A stretch of 64,000 bases of DNA from UBA7803 sp034522075 (GCA_034522075.1 JAXHLO010000006.1:310001-374000), one strand, 5' to 3'. Positions 35,042-45,838 are shown, counted from the first letter of the stretch. A program made the numbers and translations. The notes: generated by a model from the sequence alone, not told the origin.

Positions 35042-35295
35042 GTATCGCAAATAACGCAGCGCTCTGAGGCTCGGCTGGGCTTCGGGGCAAGGCGCGCCGA
35101 GGAAGGCGTATCTGGTGATACGTCGACGAGGCGCAGCGCAGATGCCGGAGCCGCCGAGAGCCTTCCCTTCGGCGCTCCGGCGCGGTCCCTGGGCGCGGCG
35201 TTGGCGGTGCTCGAGGTGGGGCCTGCCACACCGGCGCACCGCCGCCTTGTCCAGGAACCGCACCGGAGCGCAGAGCTTCGCGTCACTTGCGATAC
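35042..35295. repeat. Long imperfect inverted-repeat element C between zapA and 6S RNA
   Basis: Arms of about 53 bp face each other. Each begins GTATCGCAA (35042-35050, and the complement of 35287-35295) and each ends CAAGGCG, with similar sequence and equal spacing between. Inside is a small perfect hairpin CGTATC-TGGT-GATACG (35107-35122). The element starts about 90 bp upstream of 6S RNA and ends 7 nt from the zapA stop. No gene was seen in the 350-nt gap. Its sequence differs from elements A and B. Confidence 0.8.
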
Positions 35296-35302
35296 GCCAC
35301 CG

Positions 35303-35614
35303 CTAGAAACCCAACTGTTTGTGTTCTGCCAGGGCTTCGTCGAGGCGCTCGGTGAGATGCTTGACGTGATGCTGTGCGGCGCGCTGCACCTCGTCCACGG
35401 ACTGGCGTTTCTGCAACAGGTCGTTGGCGAGATTGAGAGCCGCCATGACGGCAATGCGGTCCAGCCCGAAAACCTTGCCGGATTCCCGGATCTGACGCAT
35501 CTGCGCATCGAGATGGCGCGCCGAGGCGGTAAGTGCATCCACTTCGTCCTGCTTGCAGCTCACCTGGTACTCCTTGTCCAGGATCTTCACGCTGACGGTG
35601 GTGCTTTCGCTCAT
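35303..35614 (-). CDS. zapA: Cell division protein ZapA
   Basis: The 103-aa FtsZ-ring stabiliser has an N-terminal beta-rich domain (VSVKILDKEYQVSC) and a C-terminal coiled coil (MAALNLANDLLQKRQSVDEV onward). The segment LDAQMRQIRESGKVFGLDRIAVMAALNLA is strongly typical of the family. ATG 35614 lies 5 nt after the stop of the zapB-like gene, so the two division genes form a bicistron. Downstream come element C, 6S RNA and ygfA. Confidence 0.95.
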   Translation of the reverse strand: MSESTTVSVKILDKEYQVSCKQDEVDALTASARHLDAQMRQIRESGKVFGLDRIAVMAALNLANDLLQKRQSVDEVQRAAQHHVKHLTERLDEALAEHKQLGF

Positions 35615-35619
35615 GGTGT

Positions 35620-35841
35620 TCAGTCCTGTTCCAGCGCTTTCAAGCGGGTGATCATGGATTCCACCCGGCTTTTCGCCAGCTCGTTTTTCTCGATCAGTTT
35701 GGCGCGCTCGGTGGTCCAGTTCTGCTGCTGAGCACGCAGCGCGCGATTCTCCCGGCTGAGGATGGCGCACAACTCGATGAGCTCGGTGACTTTCTTTTCC
35801 AGCACGGCCCAATCGGGACTCGGCGTATCGACACTCGGCAT
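35620..35841 (-). CDS. ZapB-like coiled-coil protein (TIGR02449-type)
   Basis: The 73-aa protein is almost entirely a predicted coiled coil (residues about 10-70: WAVLEKKVTELIELCAILSR and following), with heptad Leu/Ile/Val. Small proteins of this kind precede zapA in many gammaproteobacteria and are annotated as ZapB-like cell division factors. The assignment rests on size, coiled coil and position, since such sequences have little specific signature. The start ATG 35841 has only a weak AGG upstream. Confidence 0.78.
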   Translation of the reverse strand: MPSVDTPSPDWAVLEKKVTELIELCAILSRENRALRAQQQNWTTERAKLIEKNELAKSRVESMITRLKALEQD

Positions 35842-35871
35842 AAGGAGACCTGACAATCTTTCCCCGTCGCT

Positions 35872-35900
35872 AGTGTGCTCTGAATACCCGGGCATGTGAA
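35872..35900 (-). promoter_or_regulatory. Candidate promoter for zapB-zapA
   Basis: On the minus strand TTCACA (5 of 6 to the -35 consensus; complement of 35895-35900) is followed after 17 nt by CACACT (3 of 6; complement of 35872-35877). It lies in the 129-nt divergent region shared with ygfB. The -35 is good and the -10 poor. Confidence 0.25.
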
Positions 35901-35970
35901 GCTTGCGCCGCCGCCGCCGGGGCCGCCATCTGATAGCATACGGCGACACTCGCCGGACCCGCAGGCCGCC

Positions 35971-36510
35971 GTGACCGATTTGACCGCCCTGGCCCTCAAT
36001 GCCGCCCATGAACTGCCCGTAGCCGAACTGCACGGTACGGTGTGCGGCATGGCCGTGTGTCTCGGTGCGGCTGTGCCGGTCAACGATCTGGTGGAACTCG
36101 TGGGCGTTGAGGCGCTGTCCGATCAGGCTTCCGTGGAGGAGTTTGTTGCGGCCGCGGCGGCCGAGCTCGAGTCTGAAGACATGAGCTTTGCGCCCCTGCT
36201 GCCCGCTGATGATGCCGCCCTCGACGCCCGCCTGGAGGCGCTGGGCCAATGGTGCGGCGGTTTTCTCGGCGGGCTGGCCGCCGGTCTTGCCCGGCGCGGC
36301 ACCGGCAGCCTCAAAGACATGCCGGAGGAAGTCCGTGAGATCGTCGCCGACCTGGCGGCCATTGCTCAGGTGGACCCTGACACACCGGCCGGGGACCGCA
36401 GCGGGGAGGCAGCCGAGGCGGATTTCGTAGAGCTCGAAGAGTTCGTCAAGGTAGGTACGCTGCTGGTCATGAGCACGCTTGCGCATGAAGCCGACGATCC
36501 GCCCGGCTGA
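35971..36510 (+). CDS. ygfB: UPF0149 family protein YgfB
   Basis: The 179-aa all-helical protein is of the UPF0149/YgfB family. It shows the N-terminal VAELHGTVCGMAV motif (family pattern aExHGxxcGm), the central LGQWCGGFLGGLA and the C-terminal ELEEFVKVGTLLVMSTLAHE. I chose GTG 35971 because it puts the conserved motif at the usual distance. YgfB is a known repressor of some stress and resistance responses in Pseudomonas, with a general role unclear. It overlaps pepP by 26 nt. Confidence 0.88.
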   Translation: MTDLTALALNAAHELPVAELHGTVCGMAVCLGAAVPVNDLVELVGVEALSDQASVEEFVAAAAAELESEDMSFAPLLPADDAALDARLEALGQWCGGFLGGLAAGLARRGTGSLKDMPEEVREIVADLAAIAQVDPDTPAGDRSGEAAEADFVELEEFVKVGTLLVMSTLAHEADDPPG

Positions 36511-37819
36511 ATACCGGCGCCGCCGGGCGGCGCTGATGAGTCAGATGACCCCGGGCTCCGTGGCGGTGGTGCCTGGTGGGGGTGTGCGGCTGCGTAATCG
36601 GGACAGCGAGTATCTGTTCCGTCAGGACAGCGATTTCCTCTATCTGACCGGTTTCACCGAGCCGGATGCCGTGCTGGTGCTGGCGCCGGGCCGGGAGCAC
36701 GGCGAAGTGATCGTCTTCTGCCGGGAGCGGGACCCGCGCGCGGAACTCTATGACGGCGAGCGTCTCGGTCCGGATCGGGCGGTCGCCGCGTTGGGGTTGG
36801 ATGATGCCTTTCCGGTCAGCGACATGGATGAAATTCTGCCGGGCATGCTGGAGGGCCGGGAGCGCATTTACATGACCCTGGGGGAGTACCAGGAGTTCGA
36901 CAACAAGATCCTGCACTGGGTGAATTCCATCCGTGCCCGGGAGGCCGGAGGAGCAGTGCCGCCGGGTGAATTCGTTGCTCTCAAACACCTGCTGCACGAG
37001 CAGCGCCTGTACAAATCCGCGGCCGAGATCCGCCTCATGCGCGAGGCTGCACGCATTACCTGCGAGGCTCATCGGCGAGCCATGCGCGTATGCCGTCCCG
37101 GGCTGACCGAGCTGGCCCTGGAGGCGGAGCTGGTTCACACGTTTCTGGTCAACGGGGCCCGTTCGCCGGCCTATCCGTGCATCGTCGGCAGCGGGCGCAA
37201 TGCCTGCGTGCTGCACTACACGGACAACCAGGCAGGTCTCAAGGACGGCGATCTGGTCCTCATCGATGCCGGCTGCGAGTTCGAGCACTATGCTGCCGAT
37301 GTGACGCGAACCTTTCCGGTCAACGGCCGCTTCAACCGCCATCAGCAGGCGCTCTATGAGGTGGTACTCGAGGCCAACCGGACCGCCATTGCCGCCTGCC
37401 GGCCCGGCGTGCCTTTCACCGCGCCCCATGAAGCGGCTGTGCGGATCATGGTGGAAGGCCTGGTGGGACTGAAGCTGCTGCGTGGTGACGTGGACGAGAT
37501 CATCGAGAGCGGCGGGCATCGCCGCCTGTGCCCGCACAACACCTCCCACTGGCTGGGCAGTGACGTGCACGACGTGGGTGATTACCGGGTGGGCGGCGTG
37601 CCGCGTCAACTCGAACCGGGCATGGTGCTCACCATCGAGCCCGGCATCTATCTGCCGCCGGATGCCGAGCCGGCGCTGCCGCCGCGGTGGCGCGGCACGG
37701 GCGTGCGCATCGAGGACGACGTGCTGATTACGAGCAGCGGGCACGAGCTGTTGACCGGTGATGCGCCCAAGACCGTTGCCGACATTCATCGCCATATGAA
37801 ACGGCGCCAGCGTGGCTGA
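36485..37819 (+). CDS. pepP: Xaa-Pro aminopeptidase
   Basis: The 444-aa pita-bread-fold metallopeptidase (M24B) removes N-terminal residues preceding proline. Metal ligands are seen as Asp in LIDAGCEFEHYAADVTRTF (two Asp), His in NTSHWLGSDVHDVG, Glu in LTIEPGIY and Glu in VRIEDDVLIT. The N-terminal domain includes SDFLYLTGFTEPDAV. ATG 36485 matches the family start; a TTG two codons upstream is less likely. It overlaps ygfB at its start and ubiH at its end. Confidence 0.96.
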   Translation: MKPTIRPAEYRRRRAALMSQMTPGSVAVVPGGGVRLRNRDSEYLFRQDSDFLYLTGFTEPDAVLVLAPGREHGEVIVFCRERDPRAELYDGERLGPDRAVAALGLDDAFPVSDMDEILPGMLEGRERIYMTLGEYQEFDNKILHWVNSIRAREAGGAVPPGEFVALKHLLHEQRLYKSAAEIRLMREAARITCEAHRRAMRVCRPGLTELALEAELVHTFLVNGARSPAYPCIVGSGRNACVLHYTDNQAGLKDGDLVLIDAGCEFEHYAADVTRTFPVNGRFNRHQQALYEVVLEANRTAIAACRPGVPFTAPHEAAVRIMVEGLVGLKLLRGDVDEIIESGGHRRLCPHNTSHWLGSDVHDVGDYRVGGVPRQLEPGMVLTIEPGIYLPPDAEPALPPRWRGTGVRIEDDVLITSSGHELLTGDAPKTVADIHRHMKRRQRG

Positions 37820-39029
37820 CCCAGGGCACCTGCACGACTGTGACGTGGCCGTGGTGGGCGGCGGGCTCATCGGCATTGCCGCCGCGCTGGGGGTGGCACA
37901 GCAGGGCCGACGAGTGGCACTGGTGGAACCGAATCCGCCCCGGGTGATACGCGGTGAATTGGGCCTGGACCTGCGTACTCTGGCCCTGTCGCCGGCCTCC
38001 CGCGCGCTTCTGCAGCGGTTGGGCGGTTGGATCGATGTGCCGGCGGCGCCCTACCGGCGCATGGAGATCTGGGAGGAACGCGGCACCCGTACCATGACGT
38101 TCGATGCCGCCGAGGTGGGCCGGGCGGAACTGGGCTGGATCGTCGAGAACGGTCCGCTGTGCGCAGAGCTGTGGGCGGCCGCCGCCGGGCACGACCGTGT
38201 GACCGTCCACGACAGCCGCCTCCTGGACCTGCAGCCCGGCCCGGCCGGCGTGGCGCTCGATCTGGGTGACCGTCAACTGCAGGCGCGGTTGCTGGTTGCC
38301 GCGGACGGGGCGGCCTCGGCCGTGCGCCAGCGCCTCGGTGTGGCCGTGCAGACGTACCAGACGGGTCAATGCGCCCTGGCTACGGTGGTACGGACGGCGT
38401 ACCCGCATCAGGGTACGGCTTATCAGCGCTTCCTGCTCGATGGTCCGCTGGCACTGCTGCCGGGCGCCGATCCGCATCTGTGCTCGGTGGTCTGGTCGCA
38501 GAGCGAAGGCCAGGCGGAGCGCCGCCAGGCGCTGCCCGCAGCGGCATTCTGCGAGGAGCTGGAGCAGGCCGTACAGAGCTGCCTGGGCCGGGTGGAGGCC
38601 GTGGACCAGCGGCTGGCGTTTCCGCTCAAACAGCAGCTTGCCGCCACCTTCAATCCCCAGCCGCGCGTGTTGCTGCTCGGTGATGCGGCCCGCGTGATAC
38701 ATCCGTTGGCGGGATTGGGAGCGAACCTGGGACTGGAAGACGTCGGTGCCATGCTGGCCGAGCTGGAACATCTGGGCGCTGCAGCAGACCCGGGCGGCGC
38801 CGGCCAGTGGCGCGCCCTCGACCGCCGCCGCCAGGCCCGCTCGCGGCTGATGCTGTGGGTCATGGCCGGACTCGGTCAGGTCTATGCCCGGGGCGATCCA
38901 CTGTCCCAGTGGGTGCGCAATATGGGGGTGCGCTGGCTGGACGGTGCCCTGCCGATCAAGCGTCAGATCATGCGGGAAGCCATGGGCCTCGGCCGGGCCG
39001 GCCGGACACTGACGGGCGCGCGGGATTAG
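37812..39029 (+). CDS. ubiH: UbiH/UbiI-family FAD-dependent ubiquinone-biosynthesis hydroxylase
   Basis: The 405-aa aromatic-ring hydroxylase of the UbiH/UbiF/VisC/COQ6 family adds hydroxyl groups during ubiquinone synthesis. It has the FAD ADP-binding VVGGGLIGIA at the N-terminus, the LLVAADGAASAVRQ (DG) motif, and the ribityl-binding GDAARVIHPLAGLGANLGLED. The GTG start 37812 overlaps the pepP stop. E. coli has ubiH and ubiI in tandem here; this window has a single gene, so it may act at more than one ring position or a second homologue lies elsewhere. The choice of symbol is by position. Confidence 0.85.
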   Translation: MADPGHLHDCDVAVVGGGLIGIAAALGVAQQGRRVALVEPNPPRVIRGELGLDLRTLALSPASRALLQRLGGWIDVPAAPYRRMEIWEERGTRTMTFDAAEVGRAELGWIVENGPLCAELWAAAAGHDRVTVHDSRLLDLQPGPAGVALDLGDRQLQARLLVAADGAASAVRQRLGVAVQTYQTGQCALATVVRTAYPHQGTAYQRFLLDGPLALLPGADPHLCSVVWSQSEGQAERRQALPAAAFCEELEQAVQSCLGRVEAVDQRLAFPLKQQLAATFNPQPRVLLLGDAARVIHPLAGLGANLGLEDVGAMLAELEHLGAAADPGGAGQWRALDRRRQARSRLMLWVMAGLGQVYARGDPLSQWVRNMGVRWLDGALPIKRQIMREAMGLGRAGRTLTGARD

Positions 39030-39049
39030 CCCCGGGCCGGGACGGACCT

Positions 39050-39055
39050 TACAAT
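39050..39055 (+). promoter_or_regulatory. Candidate -10 for the gcv operon
   Basis: TACAAT (5 of 6) lies 28 nt before the gcvT ATG in the 54-nt gap after ubiH. The -35 region is GC-rich and unconvincing. I found no glycine-riboswitch-like tandem fold in this short leader. Confidence 0.35.
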
Positions 39056-39083
39056 GGCGGTTTTCCCGTTACGGTAAAGCGTC

Positions 39084-40163
39084 ATGACCGAAGCCAGTCC
39101 ACGCCGCACGCCGCTGCATGCCGAGCACCTGGCCGCCGGCGGCAAAATGGTCGACTTCGCCGGGTGGGAAATGCCCCTGCACTACGGTTCCCAGCTCGCC
39201 GAACATCATGCGGTGCGCAATACCTCCGGCATGTTCGACGTCTCGCACATGACCGTCATCGACTTCGCCGGCGACGCTGCCCTGAGCCTGTTGCGCCGGG
39301 TGATGGCCAACGACGTGGCCAAGCTGGAGGCCCCCGGACAGGCACTGTACGGCGTGCTGACCAACGCGGATGGCGGGGTCATCGACGATCTGATCGTCTA
39401 TCGGCGCGACGATGGCTATCGGGCGGTGGTGAACGCTGCTACCCGGGGCAAGGTTCTGGGTTGGCTCCAGCAGCAGAATGAAGAAGGCGCGCATATCAGC
39501 GAGCGCGACCTGGCCATGATTGCCGTGCAGGGGCCGCAGGCCATTGCCTGCTTCGAGGCGGCCGCCGGGTGGCAGAGCGTGGCGGACATAGCGCCGTTCA
39601 ATTTCCGCGAGACCGGGGGCTGGATGGTTGCCCGTACCGGTTACACCGGTGAAGACGGCGTGGAAGTCATCCTGCCGGGGGACGCGGCTGCCGGCCTGTG
39701 GCGCGCGCTGGCCGGGACCGGTGTGGCGCCGGCCGGTCTGGGGGCCCGGGACACCTTGCGGCTGGAGGCGGGTCTCAACCTGTATGGCCAGGACATGGAC
39801 GAAGACACCTCACCGCTGGTCGCCAACCTGGCCTGGACCATCGCCTGGCAGCCGGAATCGCGTGATTTTATCGGCCGTGCGGCGCTGGAACGCCAGCGGG
39901 CCGGGAAGCCGGCGGACAAGCTGACCGGGCTGGTGCTGGAAACCCGCGGCGTCTTGCGGCATGGTCAGCGGGTGGTCACCGGGGCGGGCGACGGCACGGT
40001 CACCAGTGGTATATTTTCCCCGACGCTGGGGTACAGTATCGCTCTGGCGCGCCTGCCCAGGGCGGCCAAAGGCGAATGTCAGGTCGACCTGCGGGGTAAG
40101 CTGAAGCCGGCCCGCATCGTCAAGCCGCCTTTCATCCGGAAAGGCAAGAAGGTCTTCAAATAG
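39084..40163 (+). CDS. gcvT: Glycine cleavage system T protein (aminomethyltransferase)
   Basis: The 359-aa protein transfers the aminomethyl carbon from lipoyl-H protein to THF, releasing ammonia. Family motifs are VDFAGWEMPLHYG, GMFDVSHM, YGVLTNADGGVIDDL (catalytic Asp) and RTGYTGEDGVEV. The C-terminal GVTSG-like segment is TVTSGIFSPTLGYSIAL. The protein ends KVFK-stop. Those last five codons are the first unit of a 15-bp tandem repeat that runs on into the intergenic region. Confidence 0.97.
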   Translation: MTEASPRRTPLHAEHLAAGGKMVDFAGWEMPLHYGSQLAEHHAVRNTSGMFDVSHMTVIDFAGDAALSLLRRVMANDVAKLEAPGQALYGVLTNADGGVIDDLIVYRRDDGYRAVVNAATRGKVLGWLQQQNEEGAHISERDLAMIAVQGPQAIACFEAAAGWQSVADIAPFNFRETGGWMVARTGYTGEDGVEVILPGDAAAGLWRALAGTGVAPAGLGARDTLRLEAGLNLYGQDMDEDTSPLVANLAWTIAWQPESRDFIGRAALERQRAGKPADKLTGLVLETRGVLRHGQRVVTGAGDGTVTSGIFSPTLGYSIALARLPRAAKGECQVDLRGKLKPARIVKPPFIRKGKKVFK

Positions 40164-40223
40164 AAAGTCTTTAAATAGACAGCCTTCAAATAGACAGTTT
40201 TCGAATAGACGGTCTTCGACTGA
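40149..40223 (+). repeat. Five-fold 15-bp tandem repeat reiterating the gcvT stop codon
   Basis: Five consecutive 15-nt units lie at 40149, 40164, 40179, 40194 and 40209. The first is AAGGTCTTCAAATAG and the last ends TGA. In the gcvT frame they read KVFK*, KVFK*, TAFK*, TVFE*, TVFD*, so the natural stop is followed by four more in-frame stops. The gcvH ATG lies 42 nt beyond. Units differ by one to five bases, indicating an old expansion with drift. Confidence 0.95.
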
Positions 40224-40265
40224 AACGAAGTATCGATCAATAACGGTCCGTTGGTGGAGTCACCC

Positions 40266-40661
40266 ATGAGCGAAATTCCCTCGGAGCTCCGATATGCCCG
40301 TACCCACGAATGGGCGCGGCTGGAGGAAGACGGCACAGTAACCGTCGGCATCACCGATCACGCCCAGGAATCTCTGGGGGACGTGGTGTTCGTCGAGCAA
40401 CCCGAGGTGGGCGCACTGCTGGCGGCACAGGAGGAAGCCGGGGTGGTGGAATCCGTGAAAGCCGCCTCTGACATCTATGCGCCAGTGTCCGGCACAGTGG
40501 TGGCCATCAACGAGGCTCTGGAAGATGCGCCGGAAAACGTCAACGAAGATGCTTATGGTGACGGCTGGTTCTTCAAGCTGGAACCCGACGACCCGGCGGA
40601 CCTCGATGAGCTGATGGACGCCGAAGCCTACGGCGAAATGCTGGAGAGCGAAGAGCACTGA
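40266..40661 (+). CDS. gcvH: Glycine cleavage system H protein
   Basis: The 131-aa lipoyl carrier of the glycine cleavage system shuttles the aminomethyl group between P and T proteins. The lipoylated lysine is Lys65 in VESVKAASDIYAPVSG. HEWARLEEDGTVTVGITDHAQ and GDGWFFKLE are also conserved. ATG 40266 is preceded by GGAG 6 nt upstream (GTTGGTGGAGTCACCC context). It follows gcvT after the tandem repeat and precedes gcvPA by 85 nt. Confidence 0.98.
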   Translation: MSEIPSELRYARTHEWARLEEDGTVTVGITDHAQESLGDVVFVEQPEVGALLAAQEEAGVVESVKAASDIYAPVSGTVVAINEALEDAPENVNEDAYGDGWFFKLEPDDPADLDELMDAEAYGEMLESEEH

Positions 40662-40746
40662 ACTTCGCGGCCCGGGCCGGGCGTGACCCCCGCGCCTGGC
40701 GACTCTCCCGACCATGACAACTGCCTGACGCAAACGGAGCGTACTC

Positions 40747-42099
40747 ATGCCCTTCATCCCGCACACGGCGGACGAAGAACGGTCGATGCTGGCACAGATC
40801 GGTGTCGACTCTATCGAGGCCCTGTTCGACGAGATTCCCCCGGAAATGCGGGCCGGGGTGTTGAACCATGTCCCTCACGGCGTCAGTGAGATGGAGATGC
40901 TGCGTACTCTGGCGGCCCGCGCCGAGCGGGATCGGGGCGGTGTGTGTTTCCTCGGTGCCGGCTGCTACGACCACCATATTCCGGCTGCCGTGTGGGATCT
41001 GACCGCCCGGGGCGAGTTCATGACCGCTTACACGCCCTATCAGGCCGAGGCCAGCCAGGGCACCCTGCAGCTCATCTATGAATTTCAGACCATGATGGCC
41101 GGCCTTACGGGCCTGGACGTGTCCAATGCATCGGTCTATGACGGCGCATCCGGCCTCGCCGAGGCCGTGCTCATGGCGGTGCGGGCGCAGAAAAAGGCGT
41201 CGAGCCGGACGGTGCTCATGGCCCAGACCGTTCACCCCAACTACCGGGCCGCCACCAGCAATATCGTCGGTACCCAGGGGGTGGAAACCGTGACGATCCC
41301 CATGGCCGATGACGGCACCGTGGATCGAGCGGCCCTGGACGCAGCGGCCGCGCCGGTGGCGCTGGTCGTGCAGCAACCCAACTATCTGGGCCTGCTGGAA
41401 GATGTCGATGCGCTCACCGACTGGGCCCACGAGCGCGGCGCCCTGGTGATCGCCGTGGCCAATCCGCTGAGTCTGGCAGTCCTCGAGCCGCCCGGTGCCT
41501 GGGGCGAAAACGGCGCCGACATCGCCTGCGGCGACGGCCAGCCATTCGGCATTCCCATGTCCTCGGGCGGGCCGTCGTTCGGCTACATCTGTTGCCGGCA
41601 GAAGCTGGTCCGGCAGATGCCCGGGCGTATCATCGGCCGAACGGTCGATCTGGAAGGGCGCACGGGTTATGCGCTGACCCTGCAGGCCCGGGAACAGCAC
41701 ATCAGGCGCGGCAAAGCGACCTCGAATATCTGCACCAATCAGGGCCTCCTGGTCACCGCCGCCACCATTCACCTGAGCCTCCTGGGCAGTGACGGCATCG
41801 GCGCCGTCGCCCGGGCGTCCGCCGCCAACACCCGCAAGCTGGTGGCGCGCCTGTCTGAGATCGACGGCGTGTCGCTGCGCTTCGCCGGGCCGTACTTTCA
41901 CGAGGCGGTGCTGGGCCTGCCGCGGGATGCCGGCGAGGTGGCCGACGGTCTGCTGGCGCGAGGCATTCTCGGGGGCCTGCCACTGGGCGGGTTTGCCGCC
42001 GAGCTGGCGGACGCGCTGCTGGTCTGCGCCACGGAAAAGCGTACCGATGCGGAAATCGATGCCTATGCAGCGGCGCTCGAGGAGGTATTGCAGGGATGA
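40747..42099 (+). CDS. gcvPA: Glycine dehydrogenase (decarboxylating) subunit 1
   Basis: The 450-aa N-terminal-half subunit of the split P protein pairs with GcvPB to form the PLP enzyme that decarboxylates glycine. It begins with FIPHTADEERSMLAQIGV and has FLGAGCYDHHIPAAV, TAYTPYQAEASQGTLQLIYE and GLDVSNASVYDGASGLAEA. As expected, it lacks the PLP lysine, which is in subunit 2. GGAG lies 7 nt before the ATG. Its stop overlaps the gcvPB start (ATGA). Confidence 0.97.
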   Translation: MPFIPHTADEERSMLAQIGVDSIEALFDEIPPEMRAGVLNHVPHGVSEMEMLRTLAARAERDRGGVCFLGAGCYDHHIPAAVWDLTARGEFMTAYTPYQAEASQGTLQLIYEFQTMMAGLTGLDVSNASVYDGASGLAEAVLMAVRAQKKASSRTVLMAQTVHPNYRAATSNIVGTQGVETVTIPMADDGTVDRAALDAAAAPVALVVQQPNYLGLLEDVDALTDWAHERGALVIAVANPLSLAVLEPPGAWGENGADIACGDGQPFGIPMSSGGPSFGYICCRQKLVRQMPGRIIGRTVDLEGRTGYALTLQAREQHIRRGKATSNICTNQGLLVTAATIHLSLLGSDGIGAVARASAANTRKLVARLSEIDGVSLRFAGPYFHEAVLGLPRDAGEVADGLLARGILGGLPLGGFAAELADALLVCATEKRTDAEIDAYAAALEEVLQG

Positions 42100-43604
42100 C
42101 GGAACAGCAATTACCCACCAGCGTGGGCCGGACCATCTTCGAGGTCGGCCGGGAAGGGCGCCGGGCTCATGCCCAGCAGATCGACGCTCCGCCCGCGGCA
42201 GAGGCTCTGGAAGGCATTCCGTCAGGTTTTCTGCGGAAAAACCCGCCGCGCCTGCCGGAAGTCTCGGAGCTGCAGGTGGTGCGCCACTATACCAACCTGT
42301 CCCAGCGCAACTTCTCCATCGACACGCAGTTCTATCCGCTGGGATCGTGCACCATGAAGTACAACCCGCGGGGCGCCCATGCTGCCGCCATGCTGCCGGG
42401 CTTTCTCGCCCGTCATCCGCTGGCACCGGAATCGGTGAGCCAGGGCTTCCTGTCGTGCCTGTTCGAGCTGCAGGAGATCCTCAAGGATGTCACCGGTATG
42501 CCCGGCGTATCCCTCACGCCCATGGCCGGGGCTCAGGGTGAGCTGGCCGGAGTGGCCATGATCCGGGCCTACCACGAGGCCCGGGAGGATCATCAGCGTA
42601 CCGAGATTCTCGTGCCCAGCGCGGCCCACGGCACCAACCCGGCCACCGCCGTCATGTGCGGCTACAAGGTGGCCGAGGTGCGGGTGGACCAGCACGGCGA
42701 CGTGGACCTGGAGGCACTGCGGGAGGCGGTGGGGCCGCAGACGGCGGGCCTGATGATGACCAATCCCTCCACCTGCGGGGTGTTCGAGCGGCAGGTCGAG
42801 GACATCGCCCGGGTGGTCCACGAGGCCGGCGGCCTGCTCTACTACGACGGCGCCAACCTGAATGCCATTCTCGGCCAGGTGAAGCCCGGGGACATGGGTT
42901 TCGACGTCCTCCACATGAATCTGCACAAGACCTTTGCCACGCCCCACGGCGGCGGCGGTCCGGGCGCTGGCCCGGTTGCGGTTGGTGAGCGTTTACTTCC
43001 CTATCTGCCCACGCCGATAGTGGGCCGGAAGGACGATGACTATCACTGGGTGACCAGTCGGGAGCTGCCGGATTCCATCGGGGCGCTGTCCGCCTTCGCC
43101 GGCAACGCCGGCATTCTGCTGCGGGCGCTGGCCTATGCGCTGATGCTGGGCCGGGAAGGCATGACCCGGGTGGGCCAGTATTCCACCCTGAACGCCAACT
43201 ACCTGGCGAGGCGCCTCGAGGCGGCCGGCTTTCAGCTCGCCTACCCGCAGCGCCGGGCGACCCACGAGTTCATTGTCACGTTCGCCGAGCAGGCCAGAAA
43301 CCTGGACGTGACCGCCATGGATTTCGCCAAACGGCTGCTCGACTACGGCATACATTCGCCCACCACGTACTTTCCGCTGCTCATTCCCGAGTGCTTCCTG
43401 GTGGAGCCCACGGAAACGGAAACCAAGGCGGAACTCGACGCCTTCGTCGACGCCCTGCTGGCTATCCAGAAAGAGGCCGAGGAACAGCCGGACATGGTCC
43501 GCGCGGCGCCCTATACCCTGCCCGTGCGCCGCCTGGACGACGTCAAGGCGGCCCGGGAGTTGGACCTGGTGTGGCGCCCGGAGGCGGAAGTCGCAGCGCG
43601 CTGA
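42096..43604 (+). CDS. gcvPB: Glycine dehydrogenase (decarboxylating) subunit 2
   Basis: The 502-aa catalytic half of the split P protein has the PLP lysine in NLHKTFATPHGGGGPG (near residue 274). FYPLGSCTMKYNPR, PSAAHGTNPA and YDGANLNAILG are typical. With gcvT, gcvH and gcvPA it completes the glycine cleavage system in one operon; the lpd-encoded L protein is not here. It converges on the DUF255 gene, and only 10 nt separate the stops. Confidence 0.97.
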   Translation: MTEQQLPTSVGRTIFEVGREGRRAHAQQIDAPPAAEALEGIPSGFLRKNPPRLPEVSELQVVRHYTNLSQRNFSIDTQFYPLGSCTMKYNPRGAHAAAMLPGFLARHPLAPESVSQGFLSCLFELQEILKDVTGMPGVSLTPMAGAQGELAGVAMIRAYHEAREDHQRTEILVPSAAHGTNPATAVMCGYKVAEVRVDQHGDVDLEALREAVGPQTAGLMMTNPSTCGVFERQVEDIARVVHEAGGLLYYDGANLNAILGQVKPGDMGFDVLHMNLHKTFATPHGGGGPGAGPVAVGERLLPYLPTPIVGRKDDDYHWVTSRELPDSIGALSAFAGNAGILLRALAYALMLGREGMTRVGQYSTLNANYLARRLEAAGFQLAYPQRRATHEFIVTFAEQARNLDVTAMDFAKRLLDYGIHSPTTYFPLLIPECFLVEPTETETKAELDAFVDALLAIQKEAEEQPDMVRAAPYTLPVRRLDDVKAARELDLVWRPEAEVAAR

Positions 43605-43614
43605 CCGGCGGGGC

Positions 43615-45696
<2,082 letters not shown>

Positions 45697-45790
45697 GGCG
45701 ACTTCCGGCCGGGGGTTGCCGGCATCCTCTCATGGAATACCGATGCGGCGAAATTACCCTGGCCGCGAGCGCGCGGAGACCGGTGCGGCG

Positions 45791-45820
45791 TTGGTATTTT
45801 GCCCGGCTTTCAGGTTCAAT
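45791..45820 (+). promoter_or_regulatory. Candidate promoter for rppH-ptsP
   Basis: TTGGTA (45791-45796, 4 of 6) and TTCAAT (45815-45820, 4 of 6) are 18 nt apart in the 142-nt gap between the divergent DUF255 and rppH genes. The start of transcription would lie about 12 nt before the proposed TTG start codon. Confidence 0.3.
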
Positions 45821-45838
45821 CGAGGCAGGAAAATCTCT

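Noticed and set aside
35046..35263. Small open frames in the zapA-6S RNA gap
   Set aside because: They are Arg/Pro-rich, coincide with the inverted repeat arms and have no ribosome-binding sites.
39030..39083. Glycine riboswitch upstream of gcvT
   Set aside because: The gap is only 54 nt and lacks the conserved aptamer core.
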